Below are positions 18,340 through 25,721 of a stretch of DNA of 64,000 bases, piece after piece (position 1 is the stretch's first letter; each line of letters starts with the position of its first letter). The stretch comes from Leptolyngbya sp. NIES-2104 (GTDB taxonomy: Bacteria; Cyanobacteriota; Cyanobacteriia; Leptolyngbyales; Leptolyngbyaceae). Under the pieces are notes generated by a model, which saw nothing but the letters and a program-made list of their open reading frames with translations, was not told where the DNA came from and searched no databases. The stretch lies in assembly GCF_001485215.1 (NCBI RefSeq), contig NZ_BBWW01000001.1, forward strand, positions 930,001-994,000. The letters run 5' to 3'. Made by a program: the position numbers and the translations under genes.

Positions 18340-19665
18340 TTACAGTCGAATTTCTGCGATCGTGTTACCGAAGTGAATCTTTAAGCCAGATTCGAGCGGC
18401 AACATTTGGAGCGGTTGGATGTCTTGTGATGTTCCGAATACTTTCCAGGAAACATCAGATAGATTTTGCAGAATCAGTTGATTTTGATCGAAGCGGGGGA
18501 TCACTCGCGCCGCAGGTTGAGAAAAATCGTAAGGACAATCGCGATCGAGATGATGCGGATACAGCAGCGTATCAAAGTTCAACATCACCATTGCTCCAGA
18601 ATCGAGTCGCATTCTGGCTGGAACTTCTAGCGGTTGCTCACATCGCCAGCAGTGTTTTGCTACCGCGCTTCTAAAGCTTTCAATGTCGTAAAAGTTCTCA
18701 GCTTCACAGTGCGGACAGTAAAAGATCGAATCCCGCAGTTTTACCATCGTCGATCGCCATAAACTTTCGCGCACTCTGCCCTCTCTTGGATCGCGAAGCC
18801 CGATCGTAAAAGACTGAACGAACAGCGCTTTCAAGAACTGCGGATAGATTGACCAAAACTCGATCGCGTTGGCTCCCGCTTCGATCAAATGAGCCTCTGG
18901 AAGTGCTGCATTCGATAAATTGTTCGGATCAAAGATGAATACTGGATCAGTTCCACAAATCCGCATCCGAGCGGGTAAATCCAAGCAAGAAATATCTAAT
19001 ACTTTTTTGCCGTAAAGCGGATGGTGATTGTGTAGTAAGCAGAACAATAACACTGCGAGTGAATAGCGATCGGTTTGCTGACTCGGTAATGCTTCTCGAC
19101 GAACGACCTCTGGAGCCATAAAGTCGGGTGTGCCGAGCACTCCACCGCTCGTAGAACCATCGATCGTCACATTATCGTTATCTCCGATCAAAACTTTTCC
19201 AGAGTGAGGATGAAAGTAAACATTGTTAAGTGAAATATCTCGGTAGCACAATCCTCGGCTGTGAAGCTGGAGAAAGCTATCTGCCAACTCTAGCCCGATC
19301 GTGGATAGCACTCGAAAGCTCAGCTTCACTCTACGTTTTACTAAGTCAACAGTGCTAAGATAGCCTCCCTCTCGAAGCTGCATCACATAGCCGAAACCGG
19401 AAGTCTCTGGAGAAGTGACGATCGCAAAGGGCCAAAGAAACTGATCATTCGGAGCTTCTAAATGAACAATCTCATTCAGACGCTCTAACAATCCGAAATC
19501 CTGATGAATGTAGTAGGAGTGAAACCATTTGAGTGCAACAGATCGATCGCTCAATCGTGCTCGATAGACTTCGCCCTGAGTCCCGCTGCCCAGCAATTCT
19601 TCAATCTGGCAGGATAGACCCATTGTGGTTTGAATGCACTGCTGCGGTGATAAAAGCTGGCTCAT
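18340..19665 (-). CDS. Protein kinase with C-terminal zinc ribbon (TerY-P-like)
   Basis: The kinase fold shows LGSGTQGEVYRA, VALKWF, YRDISLNN (catalytic Asp and Asn kept, His replaced by Tyr) and GDNDN in place of DFG, with the metal-binding Asp retained. After the kinase come CPHC and CWRC pairs spaced like a zinc ribbon, then a beta-rich tail (QLILQNLSDVSWKV) vaguely like a degenerate FHA fold. Kinases with a C-terminal zinc ribbon are typical of TerY-P triads. The ATG at 19665 has GAGGG seven bases upstream and is preferred over the GTG at 19686. Only 20 bp separate it from the PhnD-like gene downstream. Confidence 0.85.
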   Translation of the reverse strand: MSQLLSPQQCIQTTMGLSCQIEELLGSGTQGEVYRARLSDRSVALKWFHSYYIHQDFGLLERLNEIVHLEAPNDQFLWPFAIVTSPETSGFGYVMQLREGGYLSTVDLVKRRVKLSFRVLSTIGLELADSFLQLHSRGLCYRDISLNNVYFHPHSGKVLIGDNDNVTIDGSTSGGVLGTPDFMAPEVVRREALPSQQTDRYSLAVLLFCLLHNHHPLYGKKVLDISCLDLPARMRICGTDPVFIFDPNNLSNAALPEAHLIEAGANAIEFWSIYPQFLKALFVQSFTIGLRDPREGRVRESLWRSTMVKLRDSIFYCPHCEAENFYDIESFRSAVAKHCWRCEQPLEVPARMRLDSGAMVMLNFDTLLYPHHLDRDCPYDFSQPAARVIPRFDQNQLILQNLSDVSWKVFGTSQDIQPLQMLPLESGLKIHFGNTIAEIRL

Positions 19666-19781
19666 TGTTCCCTCGCCCAAGCTCACAGACTCATTCTGGA
19701 TCGAATTTCCTCTGTGGAGATTGCACTTTTATGTAGTTCTCAGTGCAGGAAACAGATGCAACAATGATTCGTGAACGGCAT

Positions 19782-19881
19782 GAAATCTGCCCTCACCCTA
19801 AATCCCTCTCCCCAGGGAGAGGGACTAAGATTCTTGCTCCCTTCTCCCTAGGGAGAAGGGTTGGGGATGAGGGCAGATTTC
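19782..19881. repeat. MITE-like palindromic repeat, 100 bp, inside the kinase cluster
   Basis: GAAATCTGCCCTCA at 19782-19795 is exactly complementary to 19868-19881. Inside lie two further hairpins, TCCCTCTCCC/GGGAGAGGGA and CCCTTCTCCC/GGGAGAAGGG. There is no ORF. This is a typical cyanobacterial palindromic repeat. It separates the zinc-ribbon kinase gene from the small membrane protein gene and may terminate or attenuate transcription within the cluster. Confidence 0.8.
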
Positions 19882-19896
19882 GCTATTATTATCAAA

Positions 19897-20340
19897 CTAA
19901 ACCGACCAGCGACCGATCCACTCGCCGCCTCGGAACCGCCAACGCGGAAAGAGTAATCGCATAATCACCCAAGAGCTTAGATAATCCGCAAGCCAAACTA
20001 AACTGTAATGCAGCGCAAACAAATCGAGATGTGCTGCCGCTTGTTGAGTTCCCGGTAGTCCTATCCAGCGAATTGCACCCGCGAGAAACAATCCTTCCAC
20101 GATCGCGGCTCCGAACTGAAACAATCCGGGCCAATCATGATCCCACATAAACTGCTGAAGCTGATGATAGAGAATGTCCCAGCACAACCCAAACCCCCAA
20201 ACATACAGCAAGACCCAGAAGTAAACGGTTCCCGGTGTATGACCAATCAATCCGGTTGAAAATAAAGAGCTTACAGCGACTCCGATCGTGGCAAGCAAAA
20301 ATGTTCGAGTTTGCCACCGTCCAATCAATGTAGGTGTCAT
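19897..20340 (-). CDS. Small integral membrane protein in the kinase/FHA cluster
   Basis: The 147-residue product has about four hydrophobic segments (around residues 12-33, 40-58, 75-95 and 105-128) with Trp-rich loops (HQLQQFMWDHDWPGLFQFG), and ends in an Arg/Trp-rich cytoplasmic tail. I do not recognise the family. Its position 22 bp downstream of the FHA-oxidoreductase gene suggests a role in the same system, perhaps a membrane platform. Confidence 0.75.
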   Translation of the reverse strand: MTPTLIGRWQTRTFLLATIGVAVSSLFSTGLIGHTPGTVYFWVLLYVWGFGLCWDILYHQLQQFMWDHDWPGLFQFGAAIVEGLFLAGAIRWIGLPGTQQAAAHLDLFALHYSLVWLADYLSSWVIMRLLFPRWRFRGGEWIGRWSV

Positions 20341-20362
20341 GTTAGTTTCCTGCTAAAAACAA

Positions 20363-22387
20363 CTAAGGTGCTTGATTTGCTGACCATTTGAGCCATTGAA
20401 ACACCGATCGCAATCCGACAATAAATCGCACATTCGGGGCGCGGAATCGTGCCAAACTTTCCACGGCTCGATGAGCGGCATACTGCAAACCCAGGAAGGT
20501 ATCGACAGGTGCATAAGGTCCACCGAGTGTGATGATCCCGGCGGCATACATGCGAGCGCGATCGTTCCGCATTTTCTTAATTTCAAAGCTATTCTCAACG
20601 TGCAATCGTCCTTGAGGATTAAGGTCGAGATTGTAATGCGTGATCATATCTCCTAGCAATGGATTGTCTTTCGGGTCTGAAATTAACCCCGTACAGTCAA
20701 TGACAAAATCTGCTTCAATCTTGTCAAAGCCAGGATAGTCACGATTTTTCACATAAGTAATCGGCTTGCCATCCGGACTCCGTTCGACCTTTTCCACTTG
20801 ACCGAATTTGAGAACATACCATCCTTCTTGAATGCCTTGTTTCACAATCTGTCGCCAGCGATGACGGCTTGCTGTCGTCGTCCCACCCCAAGCTTCTAAC
20901 AGTTCTCGCCGTTTGAGTGGATCAGACGATTCTAAGCGCGATCGCATATCTCCACCCCAAGTCGCTTTGGGCCAGTTAAACGGCTGAAACTCCCACTGGT
21001 TCTCAACATACCGTTTCGCGACTCCGAATCGATTGCCTTTTTTGTGCGTGCGGCTAAGATGCACGATCGTAATTTTCGGATTCTGCTTCCGAGCTTCGTA
21101 AACGCGATCGAGAATCTGCGATCCCACAATTCCAAAGCCACGAACTAACAATGTTCCACCATGCTTTTCTAAATGCTCAAAAATATGATCATGCGGTTCA
21201 TATCCTTGAACGACTGATTTCAAATCGCCTGTTGTTTCTCGATAGTGTTGTAAATCTGGCAATAGTTTCAATGCCGGATAGCCAGTTGCAAGATGAATAT
21301 ATCGAGCAATTAAAAATCGATAGTTTGGTGCACCTGGCGGACGAGTTGCAGAATATGCAATCACATAGCGTCCATCCTCGGTTTTCCGAATGCTCCGCAC
21401 ACTGCCATACCGCCACATCCGATCCCAGCTAATTCGTGCTGCTTCGCGATCCATTGAATCAAAAACGTCTCTGGCTCTCGGTGTGTAAGTATCAGCGATC
21501 GGTTCAGCGAAAACTTGCCATAAAAATCCGAATGCAGATCCGACTTGTCCCGTGCTAATCGATCGACAAGCATCCCTCAGTGCATATCCTGGAAAGCCCC
21601 AGATATTGTCAGGGCAAGAATCTGACCCCGATCGAATTCGCTTGTATCTGGGAATCTGACAATTTCGCAACAGTGTTTCATACCGCTTGTACGGCTTTTC
21701 CTGAATGCTCAATACTGCAATTTGCTCAGATTTCACACCAGAAATCCGCAGCATATCGGTAAACACGAAGCTGCCCATGCCGCCCCCGATCGAGGCGTAT
21801 TCAATTTCATCGATCGGAAATCCAGAAGCGTGAAGTGCAGAAACCGAGACCCGTTCAGCCGCAAACAATGACTCAGGCGGAAACGATGAACGTGCAGGAG
21901 TTGGAGGCTTAATCTGGGTTTGAATGGCATCCGTTTCAGGATTAAAAATAATCGTAGACGGTCGCGCTGCATCTTGAGGAACAGCCCCGACCTGAGAAAG
22001 CGGAGTGACGATCGTGGGTAATTTCGGTTCAGCGATCGTCGGCTGTGACATCGGTTGCAGAACCGTTAAAGTAATGTCATAACCACCAATTTGCAGAACA
22101 TCACCACTATTAATCAAGCGTTGCTGACCTTGAAATTTTTCGCCGTTCAACGAGCAACCATTCGCGCTTCGGTCTTCCACGATCAACTGGTTTTGCTCAA
22201 CGGTAATCCAAGCATGAAATCGAGAAATTTTGCGATTGGCATCGAGCAGCACGAGTTGAGAAACAGGTTGACCATTCTCTGTTTTAGGAAGCTGGTCTAT
22301 CTCTCGACCAATTGCGATCGGAGTCTCGAATTGGTATTGCTGCTGTTCTTCAGTGATGGGATCATCCCAAGTGAATTGAATTTGCAT
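20363..22387 (-). CDS. FHA domain fused to an FAD/NAD(P)-dependent oxidoreductase
   Basis: Residues 23-110 form an FHA domain with the phosphothreonine-binding residues in place (Gly27-Arg28, SRFH at 55-58, Asn76-Gly77). After a Pro-rich linker comes a flavoprotein resembling FAD-dependent pyridine-nucleotide oxidoreductases or N-hydroxylating monooxygenases: first dinucleotide site SIGGGMGSF (199-207), second Rossmann site VRGFGIVGSQILDRV (near 400) and a late FVIDCTGLISDP segment. The fusion suggests that a redox reaction is directed to, or controlled by, a phosphorylated partner, most simply one of the cluster kinases. The substrate is unknown. The gene lies 4 bp after the smaller FHA gene. 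Confidence 0.85.
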   Translation of the reverse strand: MQIQFTWDDPITEEQQQYQFETPIAIGREIDQLPKTENGQPVSQLVLLDANRKISRFHAWITVEQNQLIVEDRSANGCSLNGEKFQGQQRLINSGDVLQIGGYDITLTVLQPMSQPTIAEPKLPTIVTPLSQVGAVPQDAARPSTIIFNPETDAIQTQIKPPTPARSSFPPESLFAAERVSVSALHASGFPIDEIEYASIGGGMGSFVFTDMLRISGVKSEQIAVLSIQEKPYKRYETLLRNCQIPRYKRIRSGSDSCPDNIWGFPGYALRDACRSISTGQVGSAFGFLWQVFAEPIADTYTPRARDVFDSMDREAARISWDRMWRYGSVRSIRKTEDGRYVIAYSATRPPGAPNYRFLIARYIHLATGYPALKLLPDLQHYRETTGDLKSVVQGYEPHDHIFEHLEKHGGTLLVRGFGIVGSQILDRVYEARKQNPKITIVHLSRTHKKGNRFGVAKRYVENQWEFQPFNWPKATWGGDMRSRLESSDPLKRRELLEAWGGTTTASRHRWRQIVKQGIQEGWYVLKFGQVEKVERSPDGKPITYVKNRDYPGFDKIEADFVIDCTGLISDPKDNPLLGDMITHYNLDLNPQGRLHVENSFEIKKMRNDRARMYAAGIITLGGPYAPVDTFLGLQYAAHRAVESLARFRAPNVRFIVGLRSVFQWLKWSANQAP

Positions 22388-22391
22388 ACAC

Positions 22392-22925
22392 TTAAGCCTG
22401 AGGAATGACGTAATCGATCATCGTGGCACCGAGCACTTGATAGCCGCAGTGACAGGTAAGTAACGAATAATCAGCCGGAAGAATATGTGCGCCTTTAGGA
22501 TTTGTACATTTGCAAACAAATCGAGGGGCTTGAACCGCTTCCTTCTGTGGAGTTTGCTGTGAGTCTATTTGAAGAAGCTTCACTCGAAGTGTCATTTTTC
22601 CGAGTTTAATTTTGCTGTTTTCTGCAATCGGAAGCTCCTGATCAATTACAGTTTGTCCATCAACAACTACGGGATTCGGTGGAATGCGATCGCGAGTCAT
22701 ATTCCGAAGATAAATCTGCTGGGCTGCCTCATTCCAGAACAGTTCAATGTGCAGACCGGAAACCGTTCTTTCGATGCTGCGATCGGGATGGTGTAACACG
22801 AGATCACAACGTTCTCGATCGCGTCCGATCCGAATCGTTCCACCCTGTTTTGTTTGATCTTGGGATGATACGGTTTGTGAACAGTTGCGATTGTCTTCCT
22901 GCCATTCCAAAGTAAGGCGGTACAT
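22392..22925 (-). CDS. FHA-domain protein with C-terminal Cys cluster
   Basis: The 177-residue product is mostly one FHA domain (about residues 20-115; IGRDRERCDLVL, SGLHIEL and a following Asn region), preceded by a short strand. The C-terminal tail has CKC and CHC pairs about 20 residues apart, which could bind one zinc. FHA domains bind phosphothreonine peptides; this one is probably a phospho-dependent adaptor for the cluster kinases. It is the first gene of the minus-strand cluster and lies 4 bp from the FHA-oxidoreductase gene, so the promoter should lie in 22926-23153. Confidence 0.85.
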   Translation of the reverse strand: MYRLTLEWQEDNRNCSQTVSSQDQTKQGGTIRIGRDRERCDLVLHHPDRSIERTVSGLHIELFWNEAAQQIYLRNMTRDRIPPNPVVVDGQTVIDQELPIAENSKIKLGKMTLRVKLLQIDSQQTPQKEAVQAPRFVCKCTNPKGAHILPADYSLLTCHCGYQVLGATMIDYVIPQA

Positions 22926-23153
22926 AGCTAATCCAACCTATAGGTGAATGTATCGTTATCTTAATTTCAAGAACACCACACTTAGCCTACCTGTCCATTC
23001 CAGTAGATACGATGCAGTTTTCTGCAAGGATGAGCAAGCTTCCTTGAATTCATCATTGTTGTTCAGCTTTCCGGAGGAAGCCGATTTGATCACGGAAATT
23101 TTTAATTTGCTTAAATGTTTGTAAAATAAGCAAGCTCATTTCACATCAAGGCT
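22926..23153. promoter_or_regulatory. Divergent intergenic region between FHA cluster and glycosyltransferase
   Basis: This 228-bp gap must hold the promoters of both the minus-strand kinase/FHA cluster and the plus-strand glycosyltransferase. It contains a perfect 7-bp inverted repeat, TTGCTTA at 23107-23113 and TAAGCAA at 23127-23133, about 20-47 bases ahead of the glycosyltransferase start, which could be an operator. I saw no confident -35/-10 pair. Confidence 0.35.
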
Positions 23154-24245
23154 GTGTCTCAACTTCCTAAGCTCAATCTTTTGTTACTCTCGACTCCAGT
23201 TGGTGCGATCGGATCTGGACTCGGTGGCGGTGTTGAACTGACCTTAACGAATATTGCTCGATCGCTCATCAATCTCGGTCATGCTGTCACGGTCGTTGCT
23301 CCTGAAGGCTCAGTCTTAGACGGAATTCCGCTCGTCCAAATTCCCGGCAATCTCCAAATTACAGCGCAATCTCAAGGACGCGATGCACCGATTACCTTAC
23401 CTGCAAATTCAGTACTCAGTAACTGCTGGAACTATGCGCGTCAAGTTCAACACCAGTATGATGTGATTATTAACTTTGCTTACGATTGGTTGCCGTTTTA
23501 CCTCACCCCATTCTTTGACTGTCCGATCGCGCATTTAGTGAGCATGGGTTCGCTGACTGATGCAATGGATCACATTATCGGCGAAGTTGCTGAACAGTTT
23601 CCAAATGCGATCGCAGTTCACAGTCTCGCTCAAGCGGATACATTTTCGTTTCGCGATCGCTGTTTTAATCTCAAGAATGGCTTTGATCTATCTCAATACC
23701 AATTCAATTCAACCCCAAACAATCATTTAGCTTGGGTTGGTCGAATTGCTCCCGAAAAAGGGCTAGAAGATGCAGTCGCCGCCGTTCAACAGCTTGGAAT
23801 TCCGCTGAAAATCTGGGGTGTGATTCAAGATAAAACGTACTGGAATCATGTTCGATCGAACTATCCGAATGCACCAATTGAGTACTGCGGCTTTCTCTCG
23901 ACGCAAGACTTACAGCAAGCTTTAGGACAATCTCGCGCATTGTTAATGACTCCACATTGGATTGAAGCGTTTGGAAATGTTGCGATCGAGGCGTTAGCTT
24001 GTGGTGTTCCGGTGATTGCTTATCGTCGAGGAGGTCCAGCAGAGATTGTAAAAGAAGGTGAAACGGGATGGTTAGTTGAGCCAGATAGTATTACTGGATT
24101 AGTTGAAGCGATTTCTAAGTTAGAAAAGATCGATCGTGCAAATTGCCGTCTAGATGCTGAGCGCGAATACTCTTTATCAGCAATGGGCAAGCGTCTGGAA
24201 ATTTGGCTCGATCGCATTGTACAATCGCACAATTTACCCTCATGA
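23154..24245 (+). CDS. Group 1 glycosyltransferase, probably UDP-glucose:tetrahydrobiopterin glucosyltransferase-like
   Basis: The 363-residue GT-B protein (GT4 type) starts with STPVGAIGSGLGGGVELTL, has a glycine-rich acceptor domain and a C-terminal donor domain with AWVGRIAPEKGLEDA, ALACGVPVIAYRRGGPAEIV and a Glu-x7-Glu-like region (EAFGNVAIE). The N-terminal GSGxGGGVELTL and MGSLTDAMD segments resemble the cyanobacterial enzyme that glucosylates tetrahydrobiopterin; this is from memory and not searched. The start is GTG at 23154, preceded by AAGG. The stop overlaps the LD-carboxypeptidase start (ATGA). Cytosolic. Confidence 0.8.
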   Translation: MSQLPKLNLLLLSTPVGAIGSGLGGGVELTLTNIARSLINLGHAVTVVAPEGSVLDGIPLVQIPGNLQITAQSQGRDAPITLPANSVLSNCWNYARQVQHQYDVIINFAYDWLPFYLTPFFDCPIAHLVSMGSLTDAMDHIIGEVAEQFPNAIAVHSLAQADTFSFRDRCFNLKNGFDLSQYQFNSTPNNHLAWVGRIAPEKGLEDAVAAVQQLGIPLKIWGVIQDKTYWNHVRSNYPNAPIEYCGFLSTQDLQQALGQSRALLMTPHWIEAFGNVAIEALACGVPVIAYRRGGPAEIVKEGETGWLVEPDSITGLVEAISKLEKIDRANCRLDAEREYSLSAMGKRLEIWLDRIVQSHNLPS

Positions 24246-25141
24246 AGCGCTGTCAACCTCCCGCCCCACTCCAACCCGGTGATCTCCTGCATGTGATTGC
24301 TCCCAGTGGCACACTGCGCGAATTTACCGCATTCAATCAAGGCATTGAAGTTTGGAGACAGCGAGGCTATCAGGTTGAATTGATGCCAGGATTTGACGAT
24401 CGACAGGGCTATCTGGCTGGCACTGATGAAAATCGCCGCACTCAATTGTTAACGGCTTTCAAAGATCCGAACTGTCGCGGAATTTTGTGTGCTCGTGGCG
24501 GTTGGGGTGGCGCAAGACTACTCGAAAAATGGCGATTTCCAGCCGTTGAACCGAAATGGTTAATTGGATTTTCAGATATTACTAGCTTGCTGTGGGCATA
24601 CGCAGAACAAGGAATTTCTGGTGTTCATGCACCATTGCTAACCACGATCACATCTGAACCCGATTGGTCAAAAACTCGCTTATTTGATTGGGTCGAAGGT
24701 CGTTCTCTTCCTGCACTTCAAGGCTCAGGTTGGGGAGATGGTCAGGCTTCCGGCTTGTTGCTTCCTGCCAATCTAACCGTTGCAACACATCTATTGGGTA
24801 CACCTTGGCAACCGGATTTTTCTGGCGTGATTTTAGCGATCGAAGATGTCACCGAAGCTCCGTATCGTATCGATCGAATGTTAACTCAATGGCGCTTGTG
24901 TGGAGAGTTTCGCCACATTCGCGGCATTGCGATCGGTCGATTTAGTCAATGTGATCCGCCTGCGAATGTTCCAAGTTTCAGTGTCGAAGAAGTTTTACGC
25001 GATCGACTTTCTGATCTAGGAATTCCAATTGTTACCGACTTGCCATTCGGTCACGATGGCGAGAATGCTGCTTTACCTGTCGGAATTCCAGCCGAAATCG
25101 ATGGCGATCGGGGTATTCTCAGTTTTCAAGCAAATACTTGA
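24242..25141 (+). CDS. LD-carboxypeptidase family protein (peptidase S66)
   Basis: From the ATG at 24242 the product has 299 residues, normal for S66. Recognisable are the strand LHVIAPSG near the N-terminus, GILCARGGWGGARLL, the nucleophile region GFSDITSLLWA (Ser), the acid in AIEDVTEAPYRIDRML (Glu) and the base in FGHDGENAALPVG (His), giving the Ser-Glu-His triad. These enzymes trim the terminal D-Ala from tetrapeptides during murein recycling; some relatives process microcin-type peptides. No signal peptide, so cytoplasmic. It is translationally coupled to the glycosyltransferase by a 4-bp overlap and overlaps the convergent Uma2 gene by 16 bp. Confidence 0.88.
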   Translation: MKRCQPPAPLQPGDLLHVIAPSGTLREFTAFNQGIEVWRQRGYQVELMPGFDDRQGYLAGTDENRRTQLLTAFKDPNCRGILCARGGWGGARLLEKWRFPAVEPKWLIGFSDITSLLWAYAEQGISGVHAPLLTTITSEPDWSKTRLFDWVEGRSLPALQGSGWGDGQASGLLLPANLTVATHLLGTPWQPDFSGVILAIEDVTEAPYRIDRMLTQWRLCGEFRHIRGIAIGRFSQCDPPANVPSFSVEEVLRDRLSDLGIPIVTDLPFGHDGENAALPVGIPAEIDGDRGILSFQANT

Positions 25142-25698
25142 TCGATTGCAATGCTAAAACCAACGAGAACTTTCTGAGTCGAAATCGTTTGTCCTGAGCT
25201 AAAAACCTGCCAAGATTGATCGATCGTTTTGACCATGATTAATTTAGCTTCAGGGAAGACGAGCCAGACTTCTTCGCAACCGGATTCCAGGTATTCGATC
25301 GCTTTGGCAAATAATTCCTCTGCATCGTCAGTTGGTGAAGCGACTTCTGCAATCAAAGGATAGCTTTGAGGTGCAGTTTGAAGCTGACTAGTTTGAGTGA
25401 GAACAACGGGAGGCAGATAAGCAACATCAGGTCGTCTTCCTTGCTTCAGCGTTCTACAAGGTAGTTCAGGTGAAGCTTCTCCACCAGGTTCATGAATAGC
25501 AGCATAATCGCTCCAATATCTGCCAATTCGACCCTGCACAATTCCATGCTTAACCGTCATTCCTGTTTTCTCAACTAATTCGCCATCGACCCATTCCATG
25601 TCCTGTGGAGGATTTGCAATAAAATCCTCCAGGGTAAATGGCTTAGAAGGTTGTTCCTGAATTGGAGCCAGAACTTCTTTTGGGGCAGTTGTAATCAC
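25126..25698 (-). CDS. Uma2-family (DUF820) putative endonuclease
   Basis: The product (190 residues) has the PD-(D/E)XK-like Uma2 layout: FTLEDFIANPPQDMEWVDGEL at the start, GEASPELPCRT, RRPDVAYLPP (Asp of the core) and SYPLIAEVASPTDD with EEVWLVFPEAKLIMV after it. These proteins are greatly expanded in cyanobacteria; nuclease activity is predicted from fold and the biological role is unclear. I start it at the GTG at 25698, which has a good AGGAG seven bases upstream; the frame is open to 25758. It sits just downstream of the M61 peptidase gene. Confidence 0.88.
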   Translation of the reverse strand: MITTAPKEVLAPIQEQPSKPFTLEDFIANPPQDMEWVDGELVEKTGMTVKHGIVQGRIGRYWSDYAAIHEPGGEASPELPCRTLKQGRRPDVAYLPPVVLTQTSQLQTAPQSYPLIAEVASPTDDAEELFAKAIEYLESGCEEVWLVFPEAKLIMVKTIDQSWQVFSSGQTISTQKVLVGFSIAIDQVFA

Positions 25699-25721
25699 TA
25701 TTTTTCTCCTTAAGCCTGATT

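Noticed and set aside
13766-19881. Palindromic repeats as a possible CRISPR array
   Set aside because: The repeats are single palindromic elements of different sequence without regular spacers, and no cas gene is present.
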